A stretch of 64,000 bases of DNA from Kitasatospora sp. MAP5-34 (GTDB taxonomy: Bacteria > Actinomycetota > Actinomycetes > Streptomycetales > Streptomycetaceae), in NCBI RefSeq assembly GCF_029894335.1, contig NZ_JARXZC010000008.1, forward strand, positions 62,001-126,000. The letters run 5' to 3'. The position numbers and the translations under genes were made by a program. The notes under the pieces were generated by a model. It saw nothing but the letters and a program-made list of their open reading frames with translations. It made no database searches and was not told the DNA's origin. Of this stretch, positions 32,981 through 41,479 are shown one piece after another; positions within the stretch are counted from its first letter, which is position 1; each line of letters starts with the position of its first letter.

Positions 32981-35095
32981 ATGTCCTGGCTGGCGGCTCT
33001 TCGCGACACCGCGCGGACCGGGCTGACCCTGGACCGGACCGTCAGCAGCCCCAAGCGAGCGCTGCGCGGAGCCCTCGCCGTCGCTCTGGTGGTCTTCCCC
33101 ACCCTCGCGCTCGGCGGACCGGCCCTTGCCACCTCGGCGGCCATGGGCGCGTTCATCGCCGGTACCGCGACCTTCCAGCGCAGTTTCCGCCCGCGCGTCT
33201 CGCTCGCCGTCGCCGCCGGGCTCGGACTGGGCGTCAGCGCCTTCCTCGGCTACCTCGCCGTCGGGGTGCCCGGGGCCTTCCCGGTGCTGCTGGCGGTCTG
33301 GGCCTTCGGCGCCGGGCTGGCCTGGGCGATCGGGCCGAGCGCCGGGGTGGTGGCGTCCACCACCGTGTCGGTGATGCTGGTCGTCGTCCAACTGCCCGTC
33401 AGCGTGCCGACGGCGCTCGGACACGGGCTGCTCTGCGCGCTCGGCGGCGCCGTCCAGGCGCTCGTCGTCACGCTCTGGCCGATCGAGAGCTGGCGGGAGC
33501 AGCGCGAAGCCCTCGCCGACGCCTACGCCTCGCTCGCCGACTACGCCAGGCAGCTCCGGGTCGACCCGGCGACCCTGTTCGACCCCGATCCGTTCGTCGT
33601 CGCCCGGCAGGCCGCCACCCTGACGCCCTGGCAGGCCAGACACCGCCCGCCCGAACTGCGCGGCCTGCGCGGTATCGCCGAGCGGATCCGCCCGACCCTC
33701 GCCGCCCTGGCCGACCCGAAGGTCGGCGCTCCTGCCGAGGGCCCCGAGCGGGACCGCGCCTGCGAGGTGCTGGCGGCCGCCGCCGAGGCGATGGACGTGC
33801 TGGCGCACGCCATCCGGGCCGGCGAGCCGCTCCGCACCACGGTGTCCGCACCCGCGCTCGTCCTGGTCGAGGGCGGTACCGGCGGCCCCCGGCTGACCGG
33901 CGCCGCCCGGCGCTCCTCGCGTCGGCTGGCCACCCTGCTGCGCCGGGCCGCCGACACCTTCGACCGGCAGGACCAGGACACCGTCAGCAGCCCGGCCGTC
34001 GGCCCCGGCCTGCGCCGGCCCTCGCTCTTCCGGCTGCTCCCCCACGCCTGGCAGGCCGTCCGGCGGCAGCTCCAGCCGCACTCGGCCATCTTCCAGCACG
34101 CCGTCCGGATGGCGGGCGTCGTCACCGTCTCGTACCTCGCGGCCAAGCTGCTCGGGCTGCACCACGGCTACTGGGCGCCGCTGACCGCCGCCATGGTGAT
34201 GCGCCCCGACTTCGCCCAGACCTACAGCCGGGGCGTCGCCCGCCTCGCCGGGACGGTGGTCGGCGTCGCCGTCTCCACCGTCGTCGTCCAGCTGTTCCAC
34301 CCCGGTGAGTGGCTCGCGGCGGCGCTCGCCGTGGTCTGCATCGGCGGCGCCTACCTGACGCTGCGCACCGGGTACGCGCTGATGACGGCCTGGGTCTCCT
34401 CGTACGTGGTGTTCCTGCTCGGCCTCCAGCCGGGCGACCCGCTGCGGACGGCCGTGGAACGCGTCGTGCTGACCCTGCTCGGCGGCTCGGTCGCGCTGCT
34501 CGCGTACGCGCTCTTCCCCACCTGGCAGACCGCCCGGCTCGCCGAGCGGCTGGCCGAGTGGCTGGCCGCCGCCGGGCGGTACGCGGGCGCGGTGCTCACC
34601 GTCTTCGGCGACCCGGCCGGCGGCGGGGGCGAGGTCCGGGCGGCACTGCTGGACTCCCGGGAGGCCCGCTCCGAACTGCTGCAGGCGATCGACCGGGCCG
34701 ACGCCGAACCCGTCCGGCACGCGGCCCACCTGCCCGAACTCTCCCGCAAGCAGATCGACCGGGCCCGGGCGGCGATCGCGCTGCTCACCCGCAGCGCGCT
34801 GCTGCTGGAGGCCCACCTGCCGACGGCGGACGCCGAACCGGTGCCGGGGGCGGCGGAGTTCGCCGAGGAACTCCGGTACGCCACGGCGATCGCGGCGGCG
34901 GCCCTGCTGGTCGGGCAGCGGGTCGACTTCTCGGGCCTGCGGGCCGCCCACGACCGCTGGGACGCCGAACTCGCCGAGCTGCCACCGGACGAGCGCACCG
35001 GCCTCACCCGGGCCGGGGTCCGCCTCGCGATGCAGTCCGTCGCCGACCTCGACCGGGCCGTCCGCCCGCGCCGGCCCGCAGCCTCGGGGACGTGA
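32981..35095 (+). CDS. FUSC-family membrane transporter
   Basis: 704 residues from ATG 32981, 9 bases after the HTTM gene. Two blocks of about five to six membrane helices (about 25-165 and about 375-510) are separated by a cytosolic region (165-370) and followed by a cytosolic helical C-terminus (515-704). The FUSC-type phrase LLGLHHGYWAPLTAAMVMRPD starts the second block. The fold matches AaeB/YccS-like fusaric acid and aromatic acid exporters. Substrate unknown. It is probably co-transcribed with the DUF5819-HTTM pair. Confidence 0.87.
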   Translation: MSWLAALRDTARTGLTLDRTVSSPKRALRGALAVALVVFPTLALGGPALATSAAMGAFIAGTATFQRSFRPRVSLAVAAGLGLGVSAFLGYLAVGVPGAFPVLLAVWAFGAGLAWAIGPSAGVVASTTVSVMLVVVQLPVSVPTALGHGLLCALGGAVQALVVTLWPIESWREQREALADAYASLADYARQLRVDPATLFDPDPFVVARQAATLTPWQARHRPPELRGLRGIAERIRPTLAALADPKVGAPAEGPERDRACEVLAAAAEAMDVLAHAIRAGEPLRTTVSAPALVLVEGGTGGPRLTGAARRSSRRLATLLRRAADTFDRQDQDTVSSPAVGPGLRRPSLFRLLPHAWQAVRRQLQPHSAIFQHAVRMAGVVTVSYLAAKLLGLHHGYWAPLTAAMVMRPDFAQTYSRGVARLAGTVVGVAVSTVVVQLFHPGEWLAAALAVVCIGGAYLTLRTGYALMTAWVSSYVVFLLGLQPGDPLRTAVERVVLTLLGGSVALLAYALFPTWQTARLAERLAEWLAAAGRYAGAVLTVFGDPAGGGGEVRAALLDSREARSELLQAIDRADAEPVRHAAHLPELSRKQIDRARAAIALLTRSALLLEAHLPTADAEPVPGAAEFAEELRYATAIAAAALLVGQRVDFSGLRAAHDRWDAELAELPPDERTGLTRAGVRLAMQSVADLDRAVRPRRPAASGT

Positions 35096-35433
35096 GGGGC
35101 GAGCTGTCCGGTCGCCGGGTCATCGCGCGGGCTCGTCGGCCGGGCTGATCCACACCGAGTGAGGCGAGATCGACGAGGCGTGCCGTGCCGCGCACGCTGC
35201 CCTCGACTTGGCCGATGGCAGCATCATGAAGCCGATCATGTTGCGCCGACTCCCGCCCGCAGGGTCGGCCACGATTCGCCGATGATGCACCTGCGGCGCG
35301 GCTGCACAGTTCGAGCCCTTGCCCGGTCGGGCATCCCTGGGCACGCCTGATCCGCGCCTCTGGCTTCCGGCAGAGGAGTACCTCATCCCCAGGTCGCATA
35401 CGGACCCGCACCACTGCCCCCGAGAATTGGCCG
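35096..35433. other. 338-bp intergenic region with possible gene remnant
   Basis: On the plus strand 35162-35283 reads without stop as GEIDEACRAAHAALDLADGS followed by IMKPIMLRRL, then TGA. This vaguely resembles the end of a zinc alcohol dehydrogenase. There is no start codon context, no ribosome site and no upstream similarity, so I treat it as a possible fossil only. The HK gene start follows after about 150 bases of unremarkable sequence. Confidence 0.35.
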
Positions 35434-37152
35434 ATGGCCCCCGTCTCCCGAAATCCGTTCACGGCCCCTGGCAAGCAGAGCCGGGGGCTGTGGCGCGCGC
35501 TCGCGGAGGTGAGCGGTGGCGCGGTGCTGATGCTCCTCAACCAGCTGATCCTGCTGAACCAGGCCCCGTTCGGCGGGATTCAGCTTCTCCTCGCTGCCGT
35601 CGCCCTCGCCCTCCTTGCCGTCCGCCGTCGCTTCCCCACGATGAGCCTGCTGGGCATCTCCGTCGTCGTGGGCCTGCTGCCCGCCGCCGGGCTGGCGGCA
35701 GCCGTGGCCGCGTACACCACGGCCGAGCACCTGGTGGCCCCCCGTCGCCGGGGGGCTGTGCTGCTCGGCTCGACCGTTCTGGCGACACTGGCCTGCGCCG
35801 CCTTCGCCCCAGGCCTCGGGCTCCGCAGTCACTCGTTCGGGCTCGCGCTCGGCGCCGTACTCGCCGCCACCACGCTGATGGTGCCGGGACTTCTCGGTAC
35901 CTCGGGCGGACAGGAGGTCCGGCTGCTGCGGGCGCTTCGGGAACGTGCCGCCGCTGCGGAGGCGGCCCACCGGCTCGCGGACAGCGAGTCCCGGATACAT
36001 GAACGGTCCCGGATCGCCGCTGAGATGCACGACCTGATCGGCCACCGGCTCAGCCTGGTCTCCCTGCATACGGGCGGCCTGGAGATGGCACTGCAGAAGG
36101 AGTCGCCCGAACTGCGCGACGAGGCAGCCCTGGTGCGCCGGGCCGCCGCCGACGCGATGCGGGAACTGCGCGAAGTGCTGGGTGTCCTGGGCCCGTTGGG
36201 GCGGGACACCGGGACGGACGCGCTGACCGACACCACGGGTACCCGATCCGATGTCGAGGCGCTGGCCGAGGAGTCGCGCAGCGGCGGCATACCCGTCGAT
36301 CTCACCTGGGACGGGCCCGACCTGAACGACCGCGCGGCCCAGGTGCGGCGTGCGGTGCACCGGGTGGTGCGTGAGTCGCTGACCAACGTGCACCGGTACG
36401 CCGCCGGAGCCCGGGTCACCGTGGTGGTCGCCCACACCGACAACCGGGTGGACGTGCTCGTACGCAACGGGCTCCCGCCGGTGGCCCCGGAAGCGGAGAC
36501 CGGCTTGGGCTCGGGGCGTGGCCTCGTCGGGCTGCGGGAACGGGTGGCACTGCTCGGCGGCATCCTGGAGGCGGGCCCGACGCCGACCGGTGGTTTCGTG
36601 GTGACAGCGCAGATCCCGGCGCAGCCGGAAAAGGGAGCGAGTCCGGCGCAGTCGGACCCGGGAGCGAGCCTGGCCGCCGCAGGCGCCCCGCCGCGTGAAT
36701 CGTCGTCCGAGCCGAGCTCCGAGCACTCACCCGCCGGTGTCCAACGCCGTGCTGTGAATGCCCTCCGGGGGCTTCTTGGCCTCATGGGCGTGGGCGTGAT
36801 GATGATGTGCGGTCTCCTGCTGGTCGCCCAGGCCTTCCCGGGCCCCGACCTCCGCAATCACGAGCCGCCCCGGATCGGGATGTCCCGCACGATGCTGGAG
36901 GCGGCCGGGTACTGGGACAGCGCGTTGGCGCGCGCGGCGGCGACGGGTCGGGAGCCGGCCCACCCGGAGTCCGTGACGAGCTGCATGTACTCGTATTCGC
37001 TCGAGGACTTGACGCCGCCGACCGAGTTCGTCGAGTACGACCCCGATCACCTCAGGATCACCCGGTACTGCTTCCGTGGCGATACGTTGGCCACGATCGA
37101 CCGCTTCACCGTACCCATGGTGTCGCGTACGCCACCGTGGGAGTCCCCATGA
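35434..37152 (+). CDS. NarL/DesK-type histidine kinase with extra C-terminal membrane-anchored domain
   Basis: 572 residues from ATG 35434. Several N-terminal helices (about 25-150), then HisKA_3 (IAAEMHDLIGHRLSLVSLHT, phospho-His about residue 199) and HATPase (VVRESLTNVHRYAAGA, GLGSGRGLVGLRERVALLGG). The usual kinase ends near residue 400. Here an Ser/Pro/Glu-rich linker leads to one more hydrophobic helix (LLGLMGVGVMMMCGLLLVAQ, about 445-465) and an about 105-residue tail with two Cys (SVTSCMYSY and ITRYCFRG), predicted outside. The stop overlaps the response regulator start by ATGA. Confidence 0.9.
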   Translation: MAPVSRNPFTAPGKQSRGLWRALAEVSGGAVLMLLNQLILLNQAPFGGIQLLLAAVALALLAVRRRFPTMSLLGISVVVGLLPAAGLAAAVAAYTTAEHLVAPRRRGAVLLGSTVLATLACAAFAPGLGLRSHSFGLALGAVLAATTLMVPGLLGTSGGQEVRLLRALRERAAAAEAAHRLADSESRIHERSRIAAEMHDLIGHRLSLVSLHTGGLEMALQKESPELRDEAALVRRAAADAMRELREVLGVLGPLGRDTGTDALTDTTGTRSDVEALAEESRSGGIPVDLTWDGPDLNDRAAQVRRAVHRVVRESLTNVHRYAAGARVTVVVAHTDNRVDVLVRNGLPPVAPEAETGLGSGRGLVGLRERVALLGGILEAGPTPTGGFVVTAQIPAQPEKGASPAQSDPGASLAAAGAPPRESSSEPSSEHSPAGVQRRAVNALRGLLGLMGVGVMMMCGLLLVAQAFPGPDLRNHEPPRIGMSRTMLEAAGYWDSALARAAATGREPAHPESVTSCMYSYSLEDLTPPTEFVEYDPDHLRITRYCFRGDTLATIDRFTVPMVSRTPPWESP

Positions 37153-37868
37153 CCGACCTTCCCGTCTCCGACCACCGCCCGATCCGGGTCCTGCTCGCCG
37201 ACGACGAGGAGCTGATCCGGCACGGCGTCCGGCTGATCCTGCGTCATGCCGGAGGCATCGAGGTGGTCGGCGAGGCGTCGAACGGCGAGGAGGCCGTGCG
37301 GGTCGCCGGCGAGACCCGTCCCGACGTGGCCCTGATCGATGTCCGGATGCCCGTGCTCGACGGGCTCGCCACGATCGAGCGGCTCCTCGTCCTGGACCCC
37401 CGGCCGCAGGTCGTCATGCTCACCACGTTCGGCGACGAGAAGAACGTGACGCGGGCGCTGCGGTCCGGCGCCACCGGCTTTCTGCTCAAGGACGACGGCC
37501 CGCACGAGCTGATCGGCGCGGTACGGGCCGCCGCCGCAGGCGACGCGGTCCTCTCGCCCAAGGTCACCCGTAACGTCATCGAGCGCATGCTCGACGGCGA
37601 GGCCGGCAAGCCATGGTCTGATGGGACGTCAGCACTGGCCTCCGAGCCAGGTTCGGTCCCCGGGCAGCGGCTGGCAGCGCTCACCGGCCGGGAACGCGAT
37701 GTCCTCGCACTGCTCGGTCAGGGCCTCGCCAACGCGGAGATCGGCCGTCAACTTGGCATCGGCGTGGGCACGGTGAAGACCCACGTCAGTGCCGTCCTGG
37801 TGAAGACGGGCACGGACAGCCGGGTCCAGGCGGCGGTCCTCGCCTACCGGACGGGGCTGCTGTCCTGA
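37149..37868 (+). CDS. NarL-type response regulator
   Basis: 239 residues from ATG 37149. Receiver: VLLADDEELIRHG, phospho-Asp in VALIDVRMPVLDG (about residue 61), Thr in MLTTFG, Lys in LLKDDGPHEL. HTH: LTGRERDVLALLGQGLANAE, GVGTVKTHVSAVLVKTGTDS. It is translationally coupled to the kinase and probably controls the ABC transporter genes that follow after 188 bases. Confidence 0.94.
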   Translation: MTDLPVSDHRPIRVLLADDEELIRHGVRLILRHAGGIEVVGEASNGEEAVRVAGETRPDVALIDVRMPVLDGLATIERLLVLDPRPQVVMLTTFGDEKNVTRALRSGATGFLLKDDGPHELIGAVRAAAAGDAVLSPKVTRNVIERMLDGEAGKPWSDGTSALASEPGSVPGQRLAALTGRERDVLALLGQGLANAEIGRQLGIGVGTVKTHVSAVLVKTGTDSRVQAAVLAYRTGLLS

Positions 37869-38056
37869 GAGCCTGCCAGGCACACCGACTCTGCCGAAAG
37901 ACAGAGCCGGCCGTCCGCCCCGAGGACTACGCGCGCCCCCGGGCCCGACCTTCGACAGAAGCCTCGGTCACGCCCTGAGGCTGACGGTTCGCCAGCACGG
38001 CGCATCGAGGATGAGAGGAAGTCACCGAACCTCGTCCCCGTAACTCCGGAGCTGAC

Positions 38057-38842
38057 ATGTCAATGCAGGCAGCCGCGCCCGTGCCCGCCCACGCCGCCAC
38101 GAGTTCTGCCGCCGCCCGGGCCACCGGGCTGGGCAAGGTCTACGGCCAGGGTGAGACCCGGGTCGTCGCCCTGGACTCGGTCTCGGTGGAGTTCGGGCGC
38201 GGCCGGTTCACCGCGATCATGGGACCGTCCGGCTCCGGCAAGTCGACGCTGATGCACTGCATGGCGGGTCTCGACTCGGTCTCCACCGGCTCCGCGCAGA
38301 TCGGTGACACCGAACTGTCCGGCCTGAACGACCGTCAGCTCACCCGGCTGCGCCGGGACAGCGTCGGTTTCGTCTTCCAGGCGTTCAACCTGCTCCCCAC
38401 GCTGACGGCGCTGGAGAACATCACGCTGCCGATGGCCATCGCGGGCCGCAGGCCGGACCAGCAGTGGCTGGACACGGTGGTGGCGACCGTCGGCCTCTCC
38501 GGACGGCTGAGCCACCGCCCCGCCCAGCTGTCCGGCGGCCAGCAGCAGCGGGTCGCCGTGGCCCGCGCCCTCGCCTCCCGGCCGGAGATCATCTTCGCGG
38601 ACGAGCCGACCGGCAACCTGGACTCCCGGGCCGGCTCCGAGATCCTGGGCTTTCTGCGGGAGTCCGTACGGGAGTGGGGCCGGACCGTCGTGATGGTCAC
38701 CCACGACCCGGTGGCCGCCGCCTACGCCGACCGCGTGGTCTTCCTCGCCGACGGCCGGCTCACCGACGAGCTGCTCGCACCGACCGCCGAGGGCGTCCTG
38801 GACCGGATGAGGCAGTTCGACGCCTTGGCTCGCACGAGCTGA
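38057..38842 (+). CDS. MacB/LolD-type ABC transporter ATP-binding protein
   Basis: 261 residues from ATG 38057. Walker A MGPSGSGKSTLMHCMAGLD (about residue 56), Q-loop FVFQAFNLLPTLTALENITL, signature LSGGQQQRVAVARALASRPE, Walker B IIFADEPTGNLDSR, H-loop MVTHD. It energises the permease encoded 60 bases downstream. Such pairs next to two-component genes commonly detoxify or respond to cell-envelope antibiotics and peptides. Confidence 0.95.
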   Translation: MSMQAAAPVPAHAATSSAAARATGLGKVYGQGETRVVALDSVSVEFGRGRFTAIMGPSGSGKSTLMHCMAGLDSVSTGSAQIGDTELSGLNDRQLTRLRRDSVGFVFQAFNLLPTLTALENITLPMAIAGRRPDQQWLDTVVATVGLSGRLSHRPAQLSGGQQQRVAVARALASRPEIIFADEPTGNLDSRAGSEILGFLRESVREWGRTVVMVTHDPVAAAYADRVVFLADGRLTDELLAPTAEGVLDRMRQFDALARTS

Positions 38843-38902
38843 CCCGACCGCCCGCTCCCCACGCGCACCTCCGCCGCGCACCCTAGAACTGGGACCACCG
38901 CC

Positions 38903-41479
38903 ATGCTGCGTACAGCCCTGCGCAACGTCTTCGCGCACAGAGCCCGACTCGTCATGACCGCCCTCGCGATCACACTCGGCGTCGCCTTCGTCTGCGGCAC
39001 GCTCGTCTTCGGCGACACTGTCGCCCAGGCCCTTCGCGGCGCCTCCGCCAGGAGTTTCAAGGACGTCGCCGTATCCGTACAGGCCGAACCCCAGTCGAAC
39101 CCCGACAGCGGGGCGGACGGCACCCGCTCCACGGCGCTCACCAGTGATCTCGTCGACAAGGTCCGTACGGTGCCCGGCGTCACGTCCGTGCACCCCATGG
39201 TCGACGGCGCCGCCACCCTGGCAGCCAAGGACGGCCGACCGCTGAACGCCGACAACAACTGGCAGAACCTGGCGACCAACTACGCACCGGACACGCCTGG
39301 CACCGACCAGGACAGCCGTTTCCCCCTCAGCGCCGGACGCGCCCCCACCGCCGGCGACGAGATGGCTCTGGACCGGCGTACCGCCGAGAAGGCCGGCTAC
39401 CACATCGGTGACCCCGTCCGCTTCGCCATCCAGGGCCCCACCCTCACCAAGAAGCTGGTCGGCATCGTCACCACCGACGACCCGCGCGTGACCGTGGGCG
39501 GCACCCTCGCGCTCTTCGACACCAGCACCGCACAGCAGCTTTTCCTGCAGGCGGGCCGGTTCGACGAACTGGACGTCAGCTCCGCACCCGGCACCGACAA
39601 CCAGGAGCTCACCAGCAGGATCCGCGCGCTGCTGCCCGCCGAGGGCATCACGGTCACCAGCGGAGCCCAGCTGGCAAACGAGCAGGCGGAGCTGATCGCC
39701 GAGAGCACCAAGGCGCTCACCCGGATGCTGCTGGCCTTCGCCGGGATCGCGCTGTTCGTCGGCGTCTTCGTCATCGCCAACACCTTCACCATGCTGATCG
39801 CCCAGCGAAGCCGTGAGACCGCGTTGCTGCGCGCCATAGGGGCCTCGCGCCGCCAGGTCGTCCGCGCGGTCCTCACCGAGGCCGGGCTGCTCGGACTCGG
39901 CGCCTCCGCAGTCGGCCTCGCGCTCGGAATCGGTATCGCGACCGCCATGAGGCCAGTCCTCAACGCGGGCGGCGCGGGCCTGCCGGACGGCCCCCTGGTC
40001 ATCTCCACGGACGCGCTCGTCCGGTCCCTCCTGGTCGGCATCGGCGTCACCGTGCTCGCCGCCTGGTTGCCGGCCCGCAAGGCCGCGAAGGTCGCACCGG
40101 TAGAGGCACTGACCGCCGTCGACCTGATGCCGCCCAGGCGCAGCATGGTGCTCCGCAACAGCCTCGGCGGGCTGCTCACCGGCGTTGGTGTCCTCATCGT
40201 GCTGTACGTCTCCACGCGGAAGGACGGAGCTGACACCAACCTCAAAGCCGCCGCACTCGGTTCGGTGCTCGTACCGACCGGCATGATCGTGATCGCACCA
40301 CTGCTGTCCCAGCCGCTGATCCGGCTCGCGGGGGCGGTGACCACCCGGCTCTTCGGCGTCAGCGGCAAGCTCGCCATGGAGAACGCGCTGCGCAACCCGC
40401 GCCGCACCGCCGCCACCGCCTCCGCCCTGATGATCGGGCTCACCCTGATCACGGGCCTGAGCGTGGCTGGCAGCTCCATGAATGCCGCTCTCAAGGCGGC
40501 GGCAGTAGCGGGCCTGACGGCGGACTACAAGGTGTCCATCAGCGGCTCCGCCACCATCGACCCCGCACTCGGCGCGAAGGTCGCCGAAGTCCCGGGCGTC
40601 GCGGAGTCCGTGCCCGTCGCCTCGGCAGTCCTGGTGGCGCGGGGCAGGGGGGCCACGCTCACCGGCGCGGACCCGCGGCGACTCGCCACGGTCTCCGACC
40701 TGAAGTTCAGCAGCGGCTCGCTCGCAGACCTCGGCCCCGGCAAGATCGTGCTCTCCGACAGGCTGGCCAAGGACACCGGCCTGTCGAAGGGCGACACCTT
40801 CCAAGGCACGGTGGGCGACAGCCGCAACAAGAGGGAGCTGACCGTTGTGGGTGTCTACCGGCAGACCCGCGCCTTCGGCGGCGCCATCGGCACCATGGAC
40901 GACGTCCTGCCGCACGCGTTCTTCGGAGGAAAGCTCGACAGCATTCTGATCAAGGCCGCGTCCAACCGGAACGCGAGCGGCCTCGACCAGGACATCCGCC
41001 AGGTCCTCGGCAACAGTCCGCTCATCCGGGTGCAGAACCAGGAGCAGTTGACGAAGGAGCAGTCCGGCGCGAGCGATGTGATGCTCAACATGATGTACGG
41101 CCTGCTCGGCATGACCGTCGTCATCGCAGTGTTCGGCGTCATCAACACCCTGGCCATGTCGGTCTTCGAGCGGACCCGGGAGATCGGGCTGCTGCGCGCG
41201 ATCGGCCTCGACAACAGGGGCGTCAAGCAGATGGTGTGCCTGGAATCGGTGGTGATCTCGCTGTTCGGCACGGCCCTGGGCATCGGCACGGGGATCTTCC
41301 TGGCCTGGGCGTGCGGCAGCCTCAGCAAAGCCTCGCTTCCGCAGTACGAGACCGTGCTGCCCTGGGCGCGGCTCGGCCTGTTCCTGCTGCTCGGCCTGGC
41401 GATCGGGGTGCTGGCGGCGGTCTGGCCGGCCCGGCGGGCGGCCAGCCTGAACATGCTGCGGGCGATCAACGCGCAATGA
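38903..41479 (+). CDS. FtsX/MacB-family ABC transporter permease
   Basis: 858 residues from ATG 38903. First helix LVMTALAITLGVAFVCGTLVF, then a large outside MacB-type periplasmic-like domain (about 50-255), FtsX block 1 (about 265-400), a middle helix pair, a second outside domain (about 530-700) and FtsX block 2 (about 720-850, MMYGLLGMTVVIAVFGVINT). The duplicated FtsX arrangement (LLRAIGASRRQV and LLRAIGLDNRGV) is typical of BceB/MacB-like transporters that sense or remove envelope-active compounds. The stop overlaps the next gene's start by ATGA. Confidence 0.93.
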   Translation: MLRTALRNVFAHRARLVMTALAITLGVAFVCGTLVFGDTVAQALRGASARSFKDVAVSVQAEPQSNPDSGADGTRSTALTSDLVDKVRTVPGVTSVHPMVDGAATLAAKDGRPLNADNNWQNLATNYAPDTPGTDQDSRFPLSAGRAPTAGDEMALDRRTAEKAGYHIGDPVRFAIQGPTLTKKLVGIVTTDDPRVTVGGTLALFDTSTAQQLFLQAGRFDELDVSSAPGTDNQELTSRIRALLPAEGITVTSGAQLANEQAELIAESTKALTRMLLAFAGIALFVGVFVIANTFTMLIAQRSRETALLRAIGASRRQVVRAVLTEAGLLGLGASAVGLALGIGIATAMRPVLNAGGAGLPDGPLVISTDALVRSLLVGIGVTVLAAWLPARKAAKVAPVEALTAVDLMPPRRSMVLRNSLGGLLTGVGVLIVLYVSTRKDGADTNLKAAALGSVLVPTGMIVIAPLLSQPLIRLAGAVTTRLFGVSGKLAMENALRNPRRTAATASALMIGLTLITGLSVAGSSMNAALKAAAVAGLTADYKVSISGSATIDPALGAKVAEVPGVAESVPVASAVLVARGRGATLTGADPRRLATVSDLKFSSGSLADLGPGKIVLSDRLAKDTGLSKGDTFQGTVGDSRNKRELTVVGVYRQTRAFGGAIGTMDDVLPHAFFGGKLDSILIKAASNRNASGLDQDIRQVLGNSPLIRVQNQEQLTKEQSGASDVMLNMMYGLLGMTVVIAVFGVINTLAMSVFERTREIGLLRAIGLDNRGVKQMVCLESVVISLFGTALGIGTGIFLAWACGSLSKASLPQYETVLPWARLGLFLLLGLAIGVLAAVWPARRAASLNMLRAINAQ

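Noticed and set aside
38060..41476. Long minus-strand frame opposite the ABC ATPase and permease
   Set aside because: Low-complexity Gly/Gln/Arg translation, no motif, while the plus strand encodes complete ABC signatures.
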